Below are positions 44,430 to 56,296 of a stretch of DNA of 64,000 nt, one piece after another; position 1 is the first letter of the stretch, and each line of letters opens with the position of its first letter. A program made the position numbers and the translations under genes. Source of the DNA: Leptodactylus fallax (Eukaryota; Chordata; Amphibia; Anura; Leptodactylidae); assembly GCA_947044405.1 (NCBI GenBank), contig CAMRHE010000077.1, positions 5,485,501 to 5,549,500 on the forward strand. The letters are read 5' to 3'. The notes beneath the pieces are model-generated. The model was not told the DNA's origin. It made no database searches and was given only the letters and a program-made list of their open reading frames with translations.

Positions 44430-45996
44430 CAGTCATGGCCAAAAGTTTTGAAAATGATACAAATATTAATTTTTACAAAGTCTACTGCTTCAGTTTTTCT
44501 AATGGCAATTTGCATATACTCCAGAATGTTATAAAGAGTGATCAGCTTAACAGCAATTACTTGCAAAGTCAATATTTGCCTAGAAAATGAACTTGATCCC
44601 CCAAAACACATTTCAACATCATTGCAGCCCTGCCTTAAAAGGACCACCTAACATCGTTTCAGTGATTGCTCCATTAACACAGGTGTGGGTGTTGATGAGG
44701 ACAGGGCTGGAGATCAATCTGTCATGATTAAGTAAGAATGACACCACTGGACACTTTAAAAGGAGGCTGGTGCTTGCCATCATTGTTTCTCTTCTGTTAA
44801 CCATGGTTATCTGTAAAGAAACACGTGCAATCATCATTGCACTGCACAAAAATGGCCTAACTGGGAAGAGTATTGCAGCTAGAAAGATTGCACCTCAGTC
44901 AACAATCTATCGCATCATCAAGAACTTCAAGGAGAGAGGTTCCATTGGTGCCAAAAAGGCTCCAGGGCGCCCAAGAAAGACCAGCAAGCGGCAGGACCGT
45001 CTTTTAAAAGTGTTTCAGCTGCGGGATCGGGCTACCAGCAGTGCAGAGCTTGCTGAGGAATGGCAGCAGGCAGGTGTGAGTGCATCTGCACGCACTGTGA
45101 GGCGGAGACTCTTGGAGCAAGGCCTGGTCTCAAGGAGGGCAGCAAAGAAGCCACTTCTCTCCAGAAAAAACAGCAGGGACAGACTGATATTCTGCAAAAG
45201 GTACAGGGAGTGGACTGCTGAGGACTGGGGTAAAGTCATTTTCTCTGATGAATCCCCTTTTCGATTGTTTGGAACATCTGGAAAACAGCTTATTCGGAGA
45301 AGAAGAGGTGAGCGCTACCACCAGTCTTGTCTCATTCCTACTGTAAAGCATCCTGAAACCATTCATGTGTGGGGTTGCTTCTCAGCCAAGGGAATCGGCT
45401 CTCTCACAGTCTTGCCTAAAAATACAGCCATGAATAAAGAATGGTACCAGAATGTCCTCCAAGAGCAACTTCTCCCAACCGTCCAAGAGCAGTTTGGCGC
45501 TCAACAATGCCTTTTCCAGCATGATGGAGCACCTTGCCATAAAGCAAAGGTGATAACTAAATGGCTCAGGGAACAAAACATAGAGATTTTGGGTCCATGG
45601 CCTGGAAACTCCCCAGATCTTAATCCCATTGAGAACTTGTGGTCAATCATCAAGAGACGGGTGGACAAACAAAAACCAACAAATTCAGACAAAATTAAAG
45701 CATTGATTCTGCAAGAATGGACTGCTATCAGTCAGGATTTGGTCCAGAAGTTGATTGAGAGCATGCCAGGGAGAATTGCAGAGGTCCTGAAGAAGAAGGG
45801 TCAACACTGCAAATATTGACTTGCTGCATTAACTCATTCTAACTGTCAATATAAGCTTCTGTTACTCATAATATGAATGCAATTCTATTTCTGTATGTGA
45901 TAAAAACATCTGACAAACACACATAAAAACCAGAGGGCTGCAGATCATGTGAAAATATAATATTTGTGTCATTCTCAAAACTTTTGGCCATGACTG
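44430..45996 (+). mobile_element. Tc1/mariner element, DD35E lineage, complete
   Basis: 1567 bp between TA duplications (44428-44429, 45997-45998). Termini CAGTCATGGCCAAAAGTTTT and its inverse; the repeats extend about 40 bp with three or four mismatches (GAAAATGATAC against GAGAATGACAC). It holds one complete transposase frame. Confidence 0.95.
44803..45819 (+). CDS. Tc1-like transposase, DD35E, apparently intact (transposon gene)
   Basis: A cut-and-paste transposase that binds its own inverted repeats and inserts at TA. The frame is open from 44770, but the likely start is Met12 at 44803 (MVICKETRAIIIALHKNG), where family similarity begins. That gives 338 residues, close to the usual 340. 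In numbering from 44770: HTH at about 15-55, GRPR motif at 66-69, second HTH-like region at about 84-120, basic NLS-like RRRRGER at 176-182. The catalytic triad is Asp160 (FSDESPF), Asp252 (QHDGAPCH) and Glu288 (SPDLNPIEN). Spacing Asp252-Glu288 is 35, which fits the DD35E (Traveler) family rather than classic DD34E. No stop or frameshift. Whether it is expressed or active is unknown. Confidence 0.93.
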   Translation: MVICKETRAIIIALHKNGLTGKSIAARKIAPQSTIYRIIKNFKERGSIGAKKAPGRPRKTSKRQDRLLKVFQLRDRATSSAELAEEWQQAGVSASARTVRRRLLEQGLVSRRAAKKPLLSRKNSRDRLIFCKRYREWTAEDWGKVIFSDESPFRLFGTSGKQLIRRRRGERYHQSCLIPTVKHPETIHVWGCFSAKGIGSLTVLPKNTAMNKEWYQNVLQEQLLPTVQEQFGAQQCLFQHDGAPCHKAKVITKWLREQNIEILGPWPGNSPDLNPIENLWSIIKRRVDKQKPTNSDKIKALILQEWTAISQDLVQKLIESMPGRIAEVLKKKGQHCKY

Positions 45997-46004
45997 TACA
46001 GGCA

Positions 46005-46560
46005 TCTCTCCAACAAACACACCTCAAAAAGGTAATGGGTTCATAGAGCAACACAAAGTAACCTTAAATTTAACAATTTAATACCCAAATGGTTCAGTGC
46101 TATGTATATACAAGAAACAATAACAAAAGACACATAATGCAAACAGCTTTTAAAATAAATTGGATAAAAACAAAATAATACTTAAAAGCCCTTTTCCCAG
46201 GAGCTTAGGAAATCTTCAGCTGGAAATGGACACAGATAGCTCCACAGATGTGGCAACAGTTCTAAGGTCTCAATCTCTGTTAAGGCTAGTGTCCAACCAC
46301 ACTTCCTTGCCAGGGTGCCCCCCCTCCTCTTACTGCCTGAGGTATGGGGTGAACAACTCATCATTATCTAGAATAGCTGTGTGTCTCTGCTGGCTCTGGA
46401 GTCCAGGGGCACCCCCTTCCTCTCTCAGGGTCACTAAACCAAACATCATTAAGCAATAATACAACATCTGGTTCATTTGGTTGTGTACAGCCAAATTTTC
46501 CCTCTGACCCCCCCCCCCCCCTTTATATATACACAAACCACTGAGGTGGATTTATAACAC
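46005..46560. repeat. Unclassified sequence, possibly dispersed repeat
   Basis: Lies between the two Tc1 elements. It contains a C-run at 46508-46521 and no supported gene. The A-rich start (AACAATTTAATACCCAAATG) suggests an old retroelement, but no family was recognised. Confidence 0.3.
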
Positions 46561-46609
46561 AAACATAAACTAAACATTCACTAAAGATATATATATATAT
46601 ATATATATA

Positions 46610-48236
46610 CAGTACAGACCAAAAGTTTGGACACACCTTCTCATTCCAAGAGTTTTCTGTATTTTCATGACTATAAAAATTGTAGATTCACACTGAAGGC
46701 ATCAAAACTATGAATTAACACATGTGGAATTATATACTTAACAAAAAAGTGTGAAACAACTGAAAATATGTCTTATATTCTAGGTTCTTCAAAGTAGCCA
46801 CCTTTTTCTTTGATTACTGCTTAGCACACTCTTGGCATTCTCTTGATGAGCTTCAAGAGGTAGTCACCTGAAATGGTCTTCCAACAGTCTTGAAGGAGTT
46901 CCCAGAGATGCTTAGCACTTGTTGGCCCTTTTGCCTTCACTCTGCGGTCCAGCTCACCCCAAACCATCTCGATTGGGTTCAGGTCTGGTGACTGTGGAGG
47001 CCAGGTCATCTGGCGTAGCACCCCATCACTCTCCTTCTTGGTCAAATAGCCCTTACACAGTCTGGAGGTGTATTTGGGGTCATTGTCCTGTTGAAAAATA
47101 AATGATGGTCCAACTAAACGCAAATCGGATGGAATAGCATGCCGCTGCAAGATGCTGTGGTAACCATGCTGGTTCAGTATTCCTTCAATTTTGAATAAAT
47201 CCCCAACAGTGTCACCAGCAAAGCACCCCCACACCATCACACCTCCTCCTCCATGCTTCACGGTGGGAACCAGGCATGTAGAGTCCATTCGTTCACCTTT
47301 TCTGCGTCGCACAAAGACACGGTGGTTGGAACCAAAGATCTCAAATTTTGACTCATCAGACCAAAGCACAGATTTCCACAGGTCTAATGTCCATTCCTTG
47401 TGTTCTTTAGCCCAAACAAGTTTCTTCTGCTTGTTGCCTGTCCTTAGCAGTGGTTTCCTAGCAGCTATTTTACCATGAAGGCCTGCTGCACACAGTCTCC
47501 TCTTAACAGTTGTAGAGATGTGTCTGCTGCTAGAACTCTGTGTGGCATTGACCTGGTCTCTAATCTGAGCAGCTGTTAACCTGCGATTTCTGAGGCTGGT
47601 GACTCGGATGAACTTATCCTCCGCAGCAGAGGTGTCTCTTGGTCTTCCTTTCCTGGGGCGGTCCTCATGTGAGCCAGTTTCTTTGTAGTGCTTGATGGTT
47701 TTGGCCACTGCACTTGGGGACACTTTCAAAGTTTTCCCAATTTTTCGGACTGGCTGACCTTCATTTCTTAAAGTAATGATGGCCACTCGATTTTCTTTAC
47801 TTAGCTGCTTTTTTCTTGCCATAATACAAACTCTAACACTCCATTCAGTAGGACTATCAGCTGTGTATCCACCTGACTTCTGAACAACACAACTGATGGT
47901 CCCAACCCCATTTATAAGACAAGAAATCCCACTTATTAAACCTGACAGGGCACACCTGTGAAGTGAAAACCATTTCAGGTGACTTCCTCTTGAAGCTCAT
48001 CAAGAGAATGCCAAGAGTGTGCAAAGCAGTAATCAAAGCAAAAGGTGGCTACTTTGAAGAACCTAGAATATAAGACATATTTTCAGTTGTTTCACACTTT
48101 TTTGTTAAGTATATAATTCCACATGTGTTAATTCATAGTTTTGATGCCTTCAGTGTGAATCTACAATTTTTATAGTCATGAAAATACAGAAAACTCTTGG
48201 AATGAGAAGGTGTGTCCAAACTTTTGGTCTGTACTG
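46610..48236 (-). mobile_element. Tc1/mariner element, DD38E-type lineage, nearly intact
   Basis: 1627 bp. Termini CAGTACAGACCAAAAGTTTG on both ends, inserted in a TA microsatellite (46587-46609 left, 48237-48282 right). Inverted repeats are about 260 bp. The inner part of the distal repeat (48000-48070) repeats the last transposase codons in the opposite orientation. Sister copy at 5755-7356. Confidence 0.95.
46821..47822 (-). pseudogene. Tc1-like transposase, DD38E, one premature stop near the C-terminus
   Basis: 333 codons from [23 protein letters not shown] at about 8-50, GRPR at 59-62, second HTH region at about 73-115. The catalytic residues are Asp156 (WSDESKF), Asp246 (FQQDNDPK) and Glu285 (SPDLNPIEM). 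Asp246-Glu285 spacing is 38, the DD38E signature (Intruder family, as I recall the name). The frame ends RMPRVC then TAA, where the sister copy at 7141 has AAA (Lys) and continues for 16 more residues. One Thr codon is also missing in the STTVKRR region. All catalytic residues are present, so activity cannot be excluded. Confidence 0.88.

Positions 48237-48282
<46 letters not shown>
48237..48282. repeat. (TA)n microsatellite, Tc1 insertion site
   Basis: About 22 TA units right of the Tc1 element; a shorter TA run lies on its left (46587-46609). The element has divided one TA tract. Confidence 0.95.
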
Positions 48283-48289
48283 CTAATAT

Positions 48290-49150
48290 GATTAGGTAAT
48301 AATATATAACTTATGTCATCTCGACCCCTTTAAGAATCTGTTAGAAATTTAGACTAGAATTGCATTACATCGCGTTAATATTAGGAATCATCTAATTCAC
48401 AAGATAAGTGAGGCTAACAGCTATTTCTCCCGTAAACATGCACATACTGTACTTGTTGGCAGAGTATGCATGTTTTTTAATGGGGAGAGGCAGACAAGCC
48501 GTTGCCAGATCCCTCTGAAATCCAGTTTCTATAGGGTATATACAGTCAAGGGGGCTCCATAGTTAAATCAAATGTTGTAATCGTTTGACACCCCTCTTTG
48601 ATATTTTAGGGATTGTTTAGTTATACAAGAATTGATTTGTGAGGGACAACCCAACCAACTGTTAGAATGAAAGTCTATGGTATCCTTCAGAGTAACTTAC
48701 TCTTTGCTCACTATAGAGAGCTGCGAAGCCAATTATAGTTTAGTCCTTTCATCCCAGTAATCAATAGAGGTCTCTGCAGCAGAATCCCTATCGATTCCAT
48801 CTTCTAACATGTCTCTATGAGCAGATACACTTTTATGTACAAACGTTCTCATTGACTTTAAATACCAAGGCATCTTTATTTTCCCTTGGCATTACTAATG
48901 ATCCTGTGGCTGCAGTGAAGATTTTGGGAAAGGGCATGGTTTGTTTGAACTTTATGAACTGTGCATAATACTGATCCTTATGAATATGTCCAACATCTAT
49001 TCATAACCCTTTATACTATATGTATACAGACTTAATTTAGTCGAGAAACCGTTCCAGCAAATCAATACTTCATGAAAAAACAATTGTCCCCCTAGTATCC
49101 CAGTGCCAACAGACCTAAAACCCATATTTCATAAGTTCATTTTAAAGCAA
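48290..49150. other. Nothing recognised
   Basis: No gene or repeat boundary supported. Confidence 0.45.
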
Positions 49151-49162
49151 TAACGTAAAAGG

Positions 49163-49424
49163 GGCGACACTGTGGCTCAGTGGTTAGCCTTGCAGCCTTG
49201 GAGTCCTGGGTTCGGATCCTGCCGAGGACAACATCTGCAAGGAGTTTATATGTTCTCCCCGTGTTTGCGTGGGTTTCTTCCGGGCAGTCCGGTTTCCTTC
49301 CACACTCCAAAGACATACTGATAGGGAATGTAGATTGTGAGCCCTATATGGGACAGTGACTGTCAATGTCTGTAAAGCGCTGCGGAATATGATGGCGCTC
49401 TACAAGTAAGCATAATAAATAAAA
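49163..49424 (+). repeat. V-SINE-like element, plus orientation
   Basis: The tRNA-like head has an A-box (TGGCTCAGTGGTTAGC, 49173-49188) and B-box (GGTTCGGATCC, 49210-49220). The core TTTGCGTGGGTTTCTTCC and CACTCCAAAGACATACTGAT follows. The tail AAGCGCTGCGGAATATGATG ends in AAGCATAATAAATAAA. Confidence 0.8.
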
Positions 49425-49439
49425 GGTGATGCGAAGAAG

Positions 49440-50625
49440 ATGTGAAGGGATAAGTAATGTGGATTAAAAGCAATGTAATGTCTGATATTGTACTTTGTGG
49501 GGAGAATCTATGTCAATCTTGATACATTACCCTGCTGGTGCAAGATGCACCATAATTTTTTAGGGGCTATGACCTCTCAGGTGGTCTCATTCAGCAGCAT
49601 TGAAATCTGACCAGGCCAAGGCATCTCCTCTCCAGCCCCACCAGGATCATTTCTCCACTCCAAACAGTCTTAAAAAATAGTGAGAAGGGTTCAAAAACAA
49701 CAAAGTCGTACATCTTTTGTACAAGTATAGCACTAAAGTATGGCACTAAAGATGCACCACTTCTATACAAGTTTTCTTGTGTAAATAGAATATATTTACT
49801 ATTCCCCTGTCTGTATAGTGGATGATGACATATTTAGGTTTTATTCACACAACAATCTTTCTTGGCCAGGAGCTGTCCATGGTTGGTGAAAAAATGAACG
49901 TGTTCTTATTTTTCACAGATTACACACGTGTGACTCATCCATAGATATCAATGGGTTAGTGAAAAAAGTGGATGCCACACGGGGTGGATAATGAAGAATC
50001 AGACACAGTTGTGTGAATACTGTATAGCCTTAATGTACTATAAAAGTGCCATAGTGTGTCATCAGGGCTATGGGACACAGGTGTGAATGGCAACAAAGCC
50101 ATGCAGCTACTACATAAAAGCCTCTCCTGTCATCATTACACTGCTAGGCAAGCATTAGTGACGTAATCTTTCTATCTAAGCCCTGCTGTGATATTAGACA
50201 TGGCTCAGTTTCATGGGCTGTCCCCTAATGTGAGATGTCACACCAAAATCATATGACTGGCACATCACTCCTCACTCCTGCCCTCAATTGAATATATTAG
50301 CTGCATTGCGCAGCCACAACTAGTGGGTCAATAGCCCTTTTACAAAGTTTAGATTATTAGGATTAATTTTCCCTCCTTGCCCATTATCGTGATCATTGAC
50401 AATATACAATATGTTGGAGCAGATTTTTAGACTTTTGTATCCACATCTACTGATACTTTTCTGTTGTACCTCTACCTAGGATTATCCAGTACCTTGCACA
50501 CATATGCAGTAGGTTTACACACCCAGAAACTCAGACTCATGTAACTGTGTCATGTTTGTTTCTCTGCAGAATTAGTGTAAGGTAATAGGGATTGACGTAA
50601 AGAAAATTTATATGTCAGCATTAGG
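49440..50625. other. Nothing recognised
   Basis: No supported gene or repeat. Confidence 0.45.
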
Positions 50626-50629
50626 GTAT

Positions 50630-50880
50630 GTTCACATGTATACATTTTCTGCCAGCAAAATCCTCAATAAATCTGTGGTGGAAGCCACACGTACTACATG
50701 CAGATTTGTCACAGATTTTGCTGCAGATTCACTTCAGAATTCACACTGTGCATTGTGAAGGGTGAAATGTGCAGTAAAAATCTTCTGCATAGATTGACAT
50801 ACCGCAGATTTATAATCAATTTCAGCTACAGATCCCGTAAAACCAGACAAACAATCTGCAAGTACAATTCATATAAGTGA
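50630..50880. mobile_element. Partial hAT-like MITE
   Basis: TTAGGGTATGTTCACATGTA is a typical left end. Inner GCAGATTTGTCACAGATTTT repeats occur, but no matching right end was found. Confidence 0.45.
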
Positions 50881-50925
50881 AAAAATGGATGGTCGAGATG
50901 CATCATTATATAAAAAATACAGTAC

Positions 50926-51352
50926 TTAATGGGGTTTTCCAGGACATACAGTACATACTGATAGCCTGTCCTTAGGTTAGGTCATTAATATGTGACTTTT
51001 GGGGGTTAGACATCTTGGACCCCATCGAACAGCAGTTAGAAGAGGCCGCAGCACTCATAAACGCTGCTGCCTCTTTGCAGTGCCAATGACGCCTAGTTCA
51101 TCACTCACATGGTACACCAGCAGCTCAGTATCATTGAAGTGAATGCAGCTGATCTGCAATACCAAGTACAGCCCCTATGCAGTGTGGGTGCTGTGCCTGG
51201 TATTAGGGGAAGTGATTTCAGCACCCACCTGAATACTGTGGCCTCTTCAACCACCTGGTGTGTAGGGGTCCCAAATGTCAGATCTCCACCGATCACATAT
51301 TACTCACTTATCCTAAGGATAGGTCAGCAATATATAAGTTCCAGAAAACCTT
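50926..51352. mobile_element. TTAA MITE (GGGGTTTTCCAGGACAT), first of three in a row
   Basis: Left TTAATGGGGTTTTCCAGGAC; right, inverted, AAGGTTTTCTGGAACTTATA. The inner pair is TCCTTAGGTTAGGTCATTAA against inverted CCTAAGGATAGGTCAGC. Confidence 0.75.
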
Positions 51353-51545
51353 TTTTTTGTTGCAGATTTTGCTGTGTTTTTTTTTTTTAGCCAAAGCCAG
51401 AAGTGGATATTGTAGACGAGAGAAGTATAAGTGTTTCCTGTGTTTTTCCCATTCCTTTGAAGGCACCCTTGGCTTTGGCTCAAAAAACGCAGCAAAATCT
51501 GCAACAAAAAGTGGAGCTTCACTGCAACATGTGGCCTCAATCTTA
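51353..51545. mobile_element. Palindromic MITE, second of three
   Basis: TTGCAGATTTTGCTGTGTTT and AGCCAAAGCCA at the left return inverted as GGCTTTGGCTC and GCAGCAAAATCTGCAAC. Related to 21285-21480. Confidence 0.7.
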
Positions 51546-51764
51546 GGGGCCATTCTCACTTAGGAATTTGAAGCTGATTTGGGGGCGGATTCTGCCCCTG
51601 AGTCAGCAGCAGATTCTGCCTCTCATTGTTTTTAATGGGAGACAGAGATCGCAGCAGAATGCTGAAAAAATAAGCGTCCTGCTTGATCTTGCTGCGGATG
51701 CTGAGACTGATTCCGTGGCTGATTAAACCCATTTATCTGGGTCCATGTAGTCTGACCTTATATT
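51546..51764. mobile_element. GGCGGATTCTGCC MITE, third of three
   Basis: Left GGGGCCATTCTCACTTAGGA. Inner CAGCAGATTCTGCCTCTCAT and ATGGGAGACAGAGATCGCAG match the family at 16280-16555 in inverse. The right end GGTCCATGTAGTCTGACCTTA is diverged. Confidence 0.6.
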
Positions 51765-51769
51765 ATTTC

Positions 51770-54060
51770 CACTTTGTCTTAGGATAGACATGTGTTTATC
51801 CCAGATATCCTTAGATTAATTTACTGTAGATTTCCCAACTACATCTGCTTGAAGTTTGTTCCAAACCTCAGCTACTCTTTCAGTGACATAATATTTCTTG
51901 ACATTGCTTCTGATCATCCCTCCAACTATTTTCCACTGGTATTGAAGACAGTGTCAATTTTTTTTCAGAGCATTTTTCAGGTGACACCAAGTTGACCTAT
52001 AGACCGATGGGCTAAACTGTGGTCACGTCATCAGTGATTATGTGACAGACCTTTTGTCCTAAGGTATGTATAGTATGGTGCACTAGAGGTGCATATCAAT
52101 TGCTGTCACCAGGCCTTCTGCTTTAATATTTTGGCGGATCATGGAGATTTGTCCTTGTCATCCTTTGACACTTGGGCCTGTTCTTAGCCAGTCCTTTTTT
52201 CAATCTGATTAATGATATTTTTTCACCATTTTCCTTATAAAGTCTAATCCCATCAGAGGGAGATCAATAATGCAGACTGCATTGCAGTTAGCCATGACAC
52301 TTCCCAGAGCCGGCTCATCTTTAATTAGCAGTGCTATATAGAAATCATTTCTTCAGTGCTGTCCAATAAACAGCTCCGTCCTGTTCTGCGTATGTCACTG
52401 CTCGGTGCAGGCTGTGTAGGTTAAAGCGTCTCTCTCAGGGTGGATGCTGTGAACAGTGTGATTCACACCTCTGAATCATCCCTTGTCCTCGGGGGTTTGA
52501 GTGGAGGCTTATGACTTGTATATGAGCTCCTAGATCTGAGTGCGCTGCTCAGCCTAATATATCCCCTGAATGTAGGATCCTATTAAAAAGCTAACAGTAC
52601 ACTATGTAATGATTATCAATTATACATTGCCCTATTTCTTCCCATCTATTTCTCACATTAAAAGCATGCCCCATGAGTTATTAAAAAGAGTCTGCTGTAA
52701 ATGTAACTTTATATGTTACATTCTTTTAATATTCTTCAGCTATATTATTTGCTTCTGGGAAAGCTGGGTAATTTACTAGCAATTGTGATACCAGCCCTAA
52801 GATTGTACTACTCACCTTGGCATGGCACAGTACATTCCATATACTTCATACAGATACTCATTGTACAGTATCTCTACGTAGGCAATATGTCAGCATAATA
52901 TATTGGATAGGTTATTTAGGAAACTACTCAGTTATTTTGTATATACTGTAGGCACATGTTGACATCTAGGTGCAGAGTCAGGCCAACCAGTATCCTTCCC
53001 ACCTGGGCTTCATCTTCGCTATCACACTGCACGGACCCCAAAAATCTAATTTTGCAGAATTTTGCTGTTGCCTGACATCTTCTGCTGTGTGGGAATATAT
53101 CCCTGGATCATAGAGCTAAGAGGGTCCTAGTTCCATACAAGAGCCAGGCAGCAGACTACTGCCAGGACCCCAGGACAGGAACAGTCAGAAACAAGGGCTA
53201 GGCAGCAAGATATACTACTGGAAAAAATTGTGTTAGGGGCATATTAGGAATCTGCGAACAAGTTTCAGGTAATATTTGCATGTAGCTATATAGTGGGCCC
53301 CCAGAATGAATTTTACTGGTGACCTCTAGGCATCCCAATCCAACACTGTATGTGTAGCAGTGCTGAAATTGCACTTTAGTTCATTAGTGTGTGCACCATG
53401 CTAAATATCAGATCAGAACACTTTAACATGATTTTCCTAGCCAATAGCCCAAATTGCCAGACAACACCGCAAATGTTTAGGCAGCACCCATTGTTTTCTT
53501 AGCAACCTGGCCTGACTTTCACAAATTGGAAACTTTATGCATGCATAATGTAGAATATTCTCCAATATCACATGCCTCATGATAATTCTATCCAAATAAA
53601 AGTGATTATAATAATTAAACTGAAACTATGTTACAAAGCTGTAGAATGGCTACATTGTAGCACATGTGTGACATCAGACAAGTCAACTCAGCTGGCTTTC
53701 CCAGGAGTCTCCCAATTTTCACATACAGTCACCTGGTCTACCAATGGATAGTCACTTTCACCCGACTGACGTCACCTCAGTACAGTGAATATTAATGAGA
53801 AGGTTGCTGGAAGATTCTCCATCACTTTAATGTTTAACTTTATTTATTTTTTCATTAGGTATGAGATGGGGATTGAACACAAGAGACAGAGTATGCTGTT
53901 ACCCTACATTATTAGTTTCAATAGTAGGTTTTTTTTTCTTATATCAAGCTTCAGTAGTTTTCTACTGTGCCTACATAATGTATTGGTATATAAAGATATC
54001 TCTAGATATCTCTACATATTTCTACTTCTTGGGTCCCAAATTGTAAAAATTAATAAAATA
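51770..54060. other. Nothing recognised
   Basis: No exon with homology and no complete repeat. The stretch 52290-52500 is more GC-balanced than its surroundings. Confidence 0.4.
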
Positions 54061-54066
54061 AGGCTA

Positions 54067-54069
<3 letters not shown>

Positions 54070-54113
<44 letters not shown>
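54070..54113. repeat. (TA)n microsatellite
   Basis: About 22 TA units. Confidence 0.95.
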
Positions 54114-54115
<2 letters not shown>

Positions 54116-54119
54116 GTCA

Positions 54120-55895
54120 CTAAATGCATAAATAAAAATGGCATGATGGTTTATTTTATTCAACCAGTAACAATCTGGGGTCTAATATTATTATGTGGAT
54201 CTGAATATATGTTACTGTGCCCTTTTATAAAGGCCACGCCCCTTAAAAGGCCACTCCTACTTTTGTCACGACCTGCCACTTACAAATCACCCTTGTTGAT
54301 GTCTCTATAACATATGGACCCCCTCCCCTCCTGTGATCCTGCTGGAACAAGCTTACAGGGTTTCTGGATCCTTATAGGGATCTGTGGTGACCAGAATTTC
54401 TCTCAGTAAAGGTGAGGGATATGGGCGTTGCGACTGCAGTACAGAGGCTAAAATGTGGGCATATAAAAGTTGTTTAAAATCTAAGTTTCATGGGAGGATC
54501 CCAGCGTATTACGACTCATGATTGTTATGTATTTTATACATTGGAGCAGGTTTACTAATTCTGTCTAATATTTCGACAGAACCAAAAACAAAAACCCACA
54601 GCAAAAACATTAAAAAGACAATTCATGTTTATGAACTAAATACAAAAATAAAGACAAAAAATTCAACGGGAACAAGTAAGATACCACATAGAAGAAACAT
54701 CCAGGAAGGTTGTACAGGGTGAGCAAATCATATCAGAGGGTCAAAAAGAGCTTAACTTGTCTGCCATAAGCGTGAAATGTAATAGTATGAAAATGCACAG
54801 TGTGCAACAAGCACACTAAAATAGTGCAGATGAATACATATATAGTGGACGGCAGAAAGAGACAGACATAAGGGGAAATATATATAGCCCCTATACAAAC
54901 TGACCAGGATGAAAAACGCGTGTAAATCTGGCACACGCACGGCCTGAGTTTCAAGGACGGAACTCGGTCATGTGCATGAAGCCTAATTCTATATCATTTA
55001 GCTTTGTAAATCTACTCTGTTGTGTGTATTCCTATTTATTGTGTCAGTTACACCTTAGATACCTTTGCTGTTGTCCCATTTCTCTCCGTAGACCCAACAT
55101 TTCTTTGCTGTATGGAAGGATATGCTTGTTTATATGCTCATATTCACATAAGGAAATTTTAAGCAAGCAGTATTGTTAAAATGGCTACAAAATATTCATG
55201 AATCTGGATGGGATATAATGTAAAAGGGGTCATTACTGCTACGTAGTACTGGTAATTTCTAGGAAAACATGTACTGCACTTTTTGCCCAGTAATAGCTAT
55301 CTACAAGAATGACAGAGATTCTGCAGCATGGGGACATGTAGGCTAAATATAAACCAAGTGGGAAGATAAATCCAGGAATTTCTCTGAAATGCCCTGTAAT
55401 TCCCAGTGTGGTTTGGGGTTAGCTGAGACCATGTATGTTCTCAGGACCTGTAGACAACTGTGCAAGCCAGTGTAGCTGCCAAAATTATTATAACTCCATA
55501 AGTTGTAGTTTTTTAATAATTCACTAAGCGTATACTGTGTATTCAGTTTAGTAGTCAGTAAAAAAAAAATTGTTACCTGTTGAACACAAAATGGTCTGCA
55601 GGTCCTCAGAGCAATATAAGTGGTGATTTAATTCTATATATGTAGGGTAGGTCATCAATGTTAGAGGGGATTTGAAGGGGTTTTGGCTCTCAACTGAGCA
55701 CAGCAGCATTTGTATAGAGAATTTATAGTGTCATTGCTAAAAGCAACGCATACAAATGCTTCTTGCATTGTAACACTATGATATTAAGAATAAGGTCTGG
55801 CAGATGTAAAACATCATAAATATACCGTGTCACATCTTCACTGAATCCATTTCATGGCTGAAAAATTTTGTTGAGCATTGGAACAATACAGATTT
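54120..55895. other. Nothing recognised
   Basis: No supported gene. GGCCACGCCCCTTAAAAGGC (54232 on) is a common MITE-like motif without a partner. Confidence 0.4.
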
Positions 55896-55899
55896 TTAC

Positions 55900-56262
55900 T
55901 TAAAGGGAGTCTGTCGGCAAGAAAATTGGCTGAAAAGGGCTTTAGGGCCATGTCTTCTACTGCTGAGGTTTTGCTCTCCACTTAAGTTAACTGCCCCTCA
56001 CTGCAGAAAAAGTGTAACAAAGTTGGAAATGTCGCTCAAGCAATGGGGGCAGAGCTGGACAGCAGTTAGAGGCGATTATCTAGAGCAAAGAGTGAAGTCC
56101 TGGTGGGAGAAGACACACCCCTAAAGCCCTTTTTTATCTATTTTGTATCAGAATAATACACTGATTTTCATGAAAATGGAGCTGTAATGCAGGATAACAA
56201 AAGGCATCTTTAGAAGATACTATTATTAGTCTGATACTGATTTTCCTGCCGATTCCCTTTAA
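55900..56262. mobile_element. Hairpin TTAA MITE
   Basis: Left TTAAAGGGAGTCTGTCGGCA, right inverted TTAAAGGGAATCGGCAGGAA. TTAA at 55900-55903 and 56259-56262. Inner inverted pairs include AAAAGGGCTTTAGGG and TGTCTTCT. Confidence 0.85.
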
Positions 56263-56296
56263 GAAGCAGGTAAATGGAAGAGTGCTGTGAGTTTTC

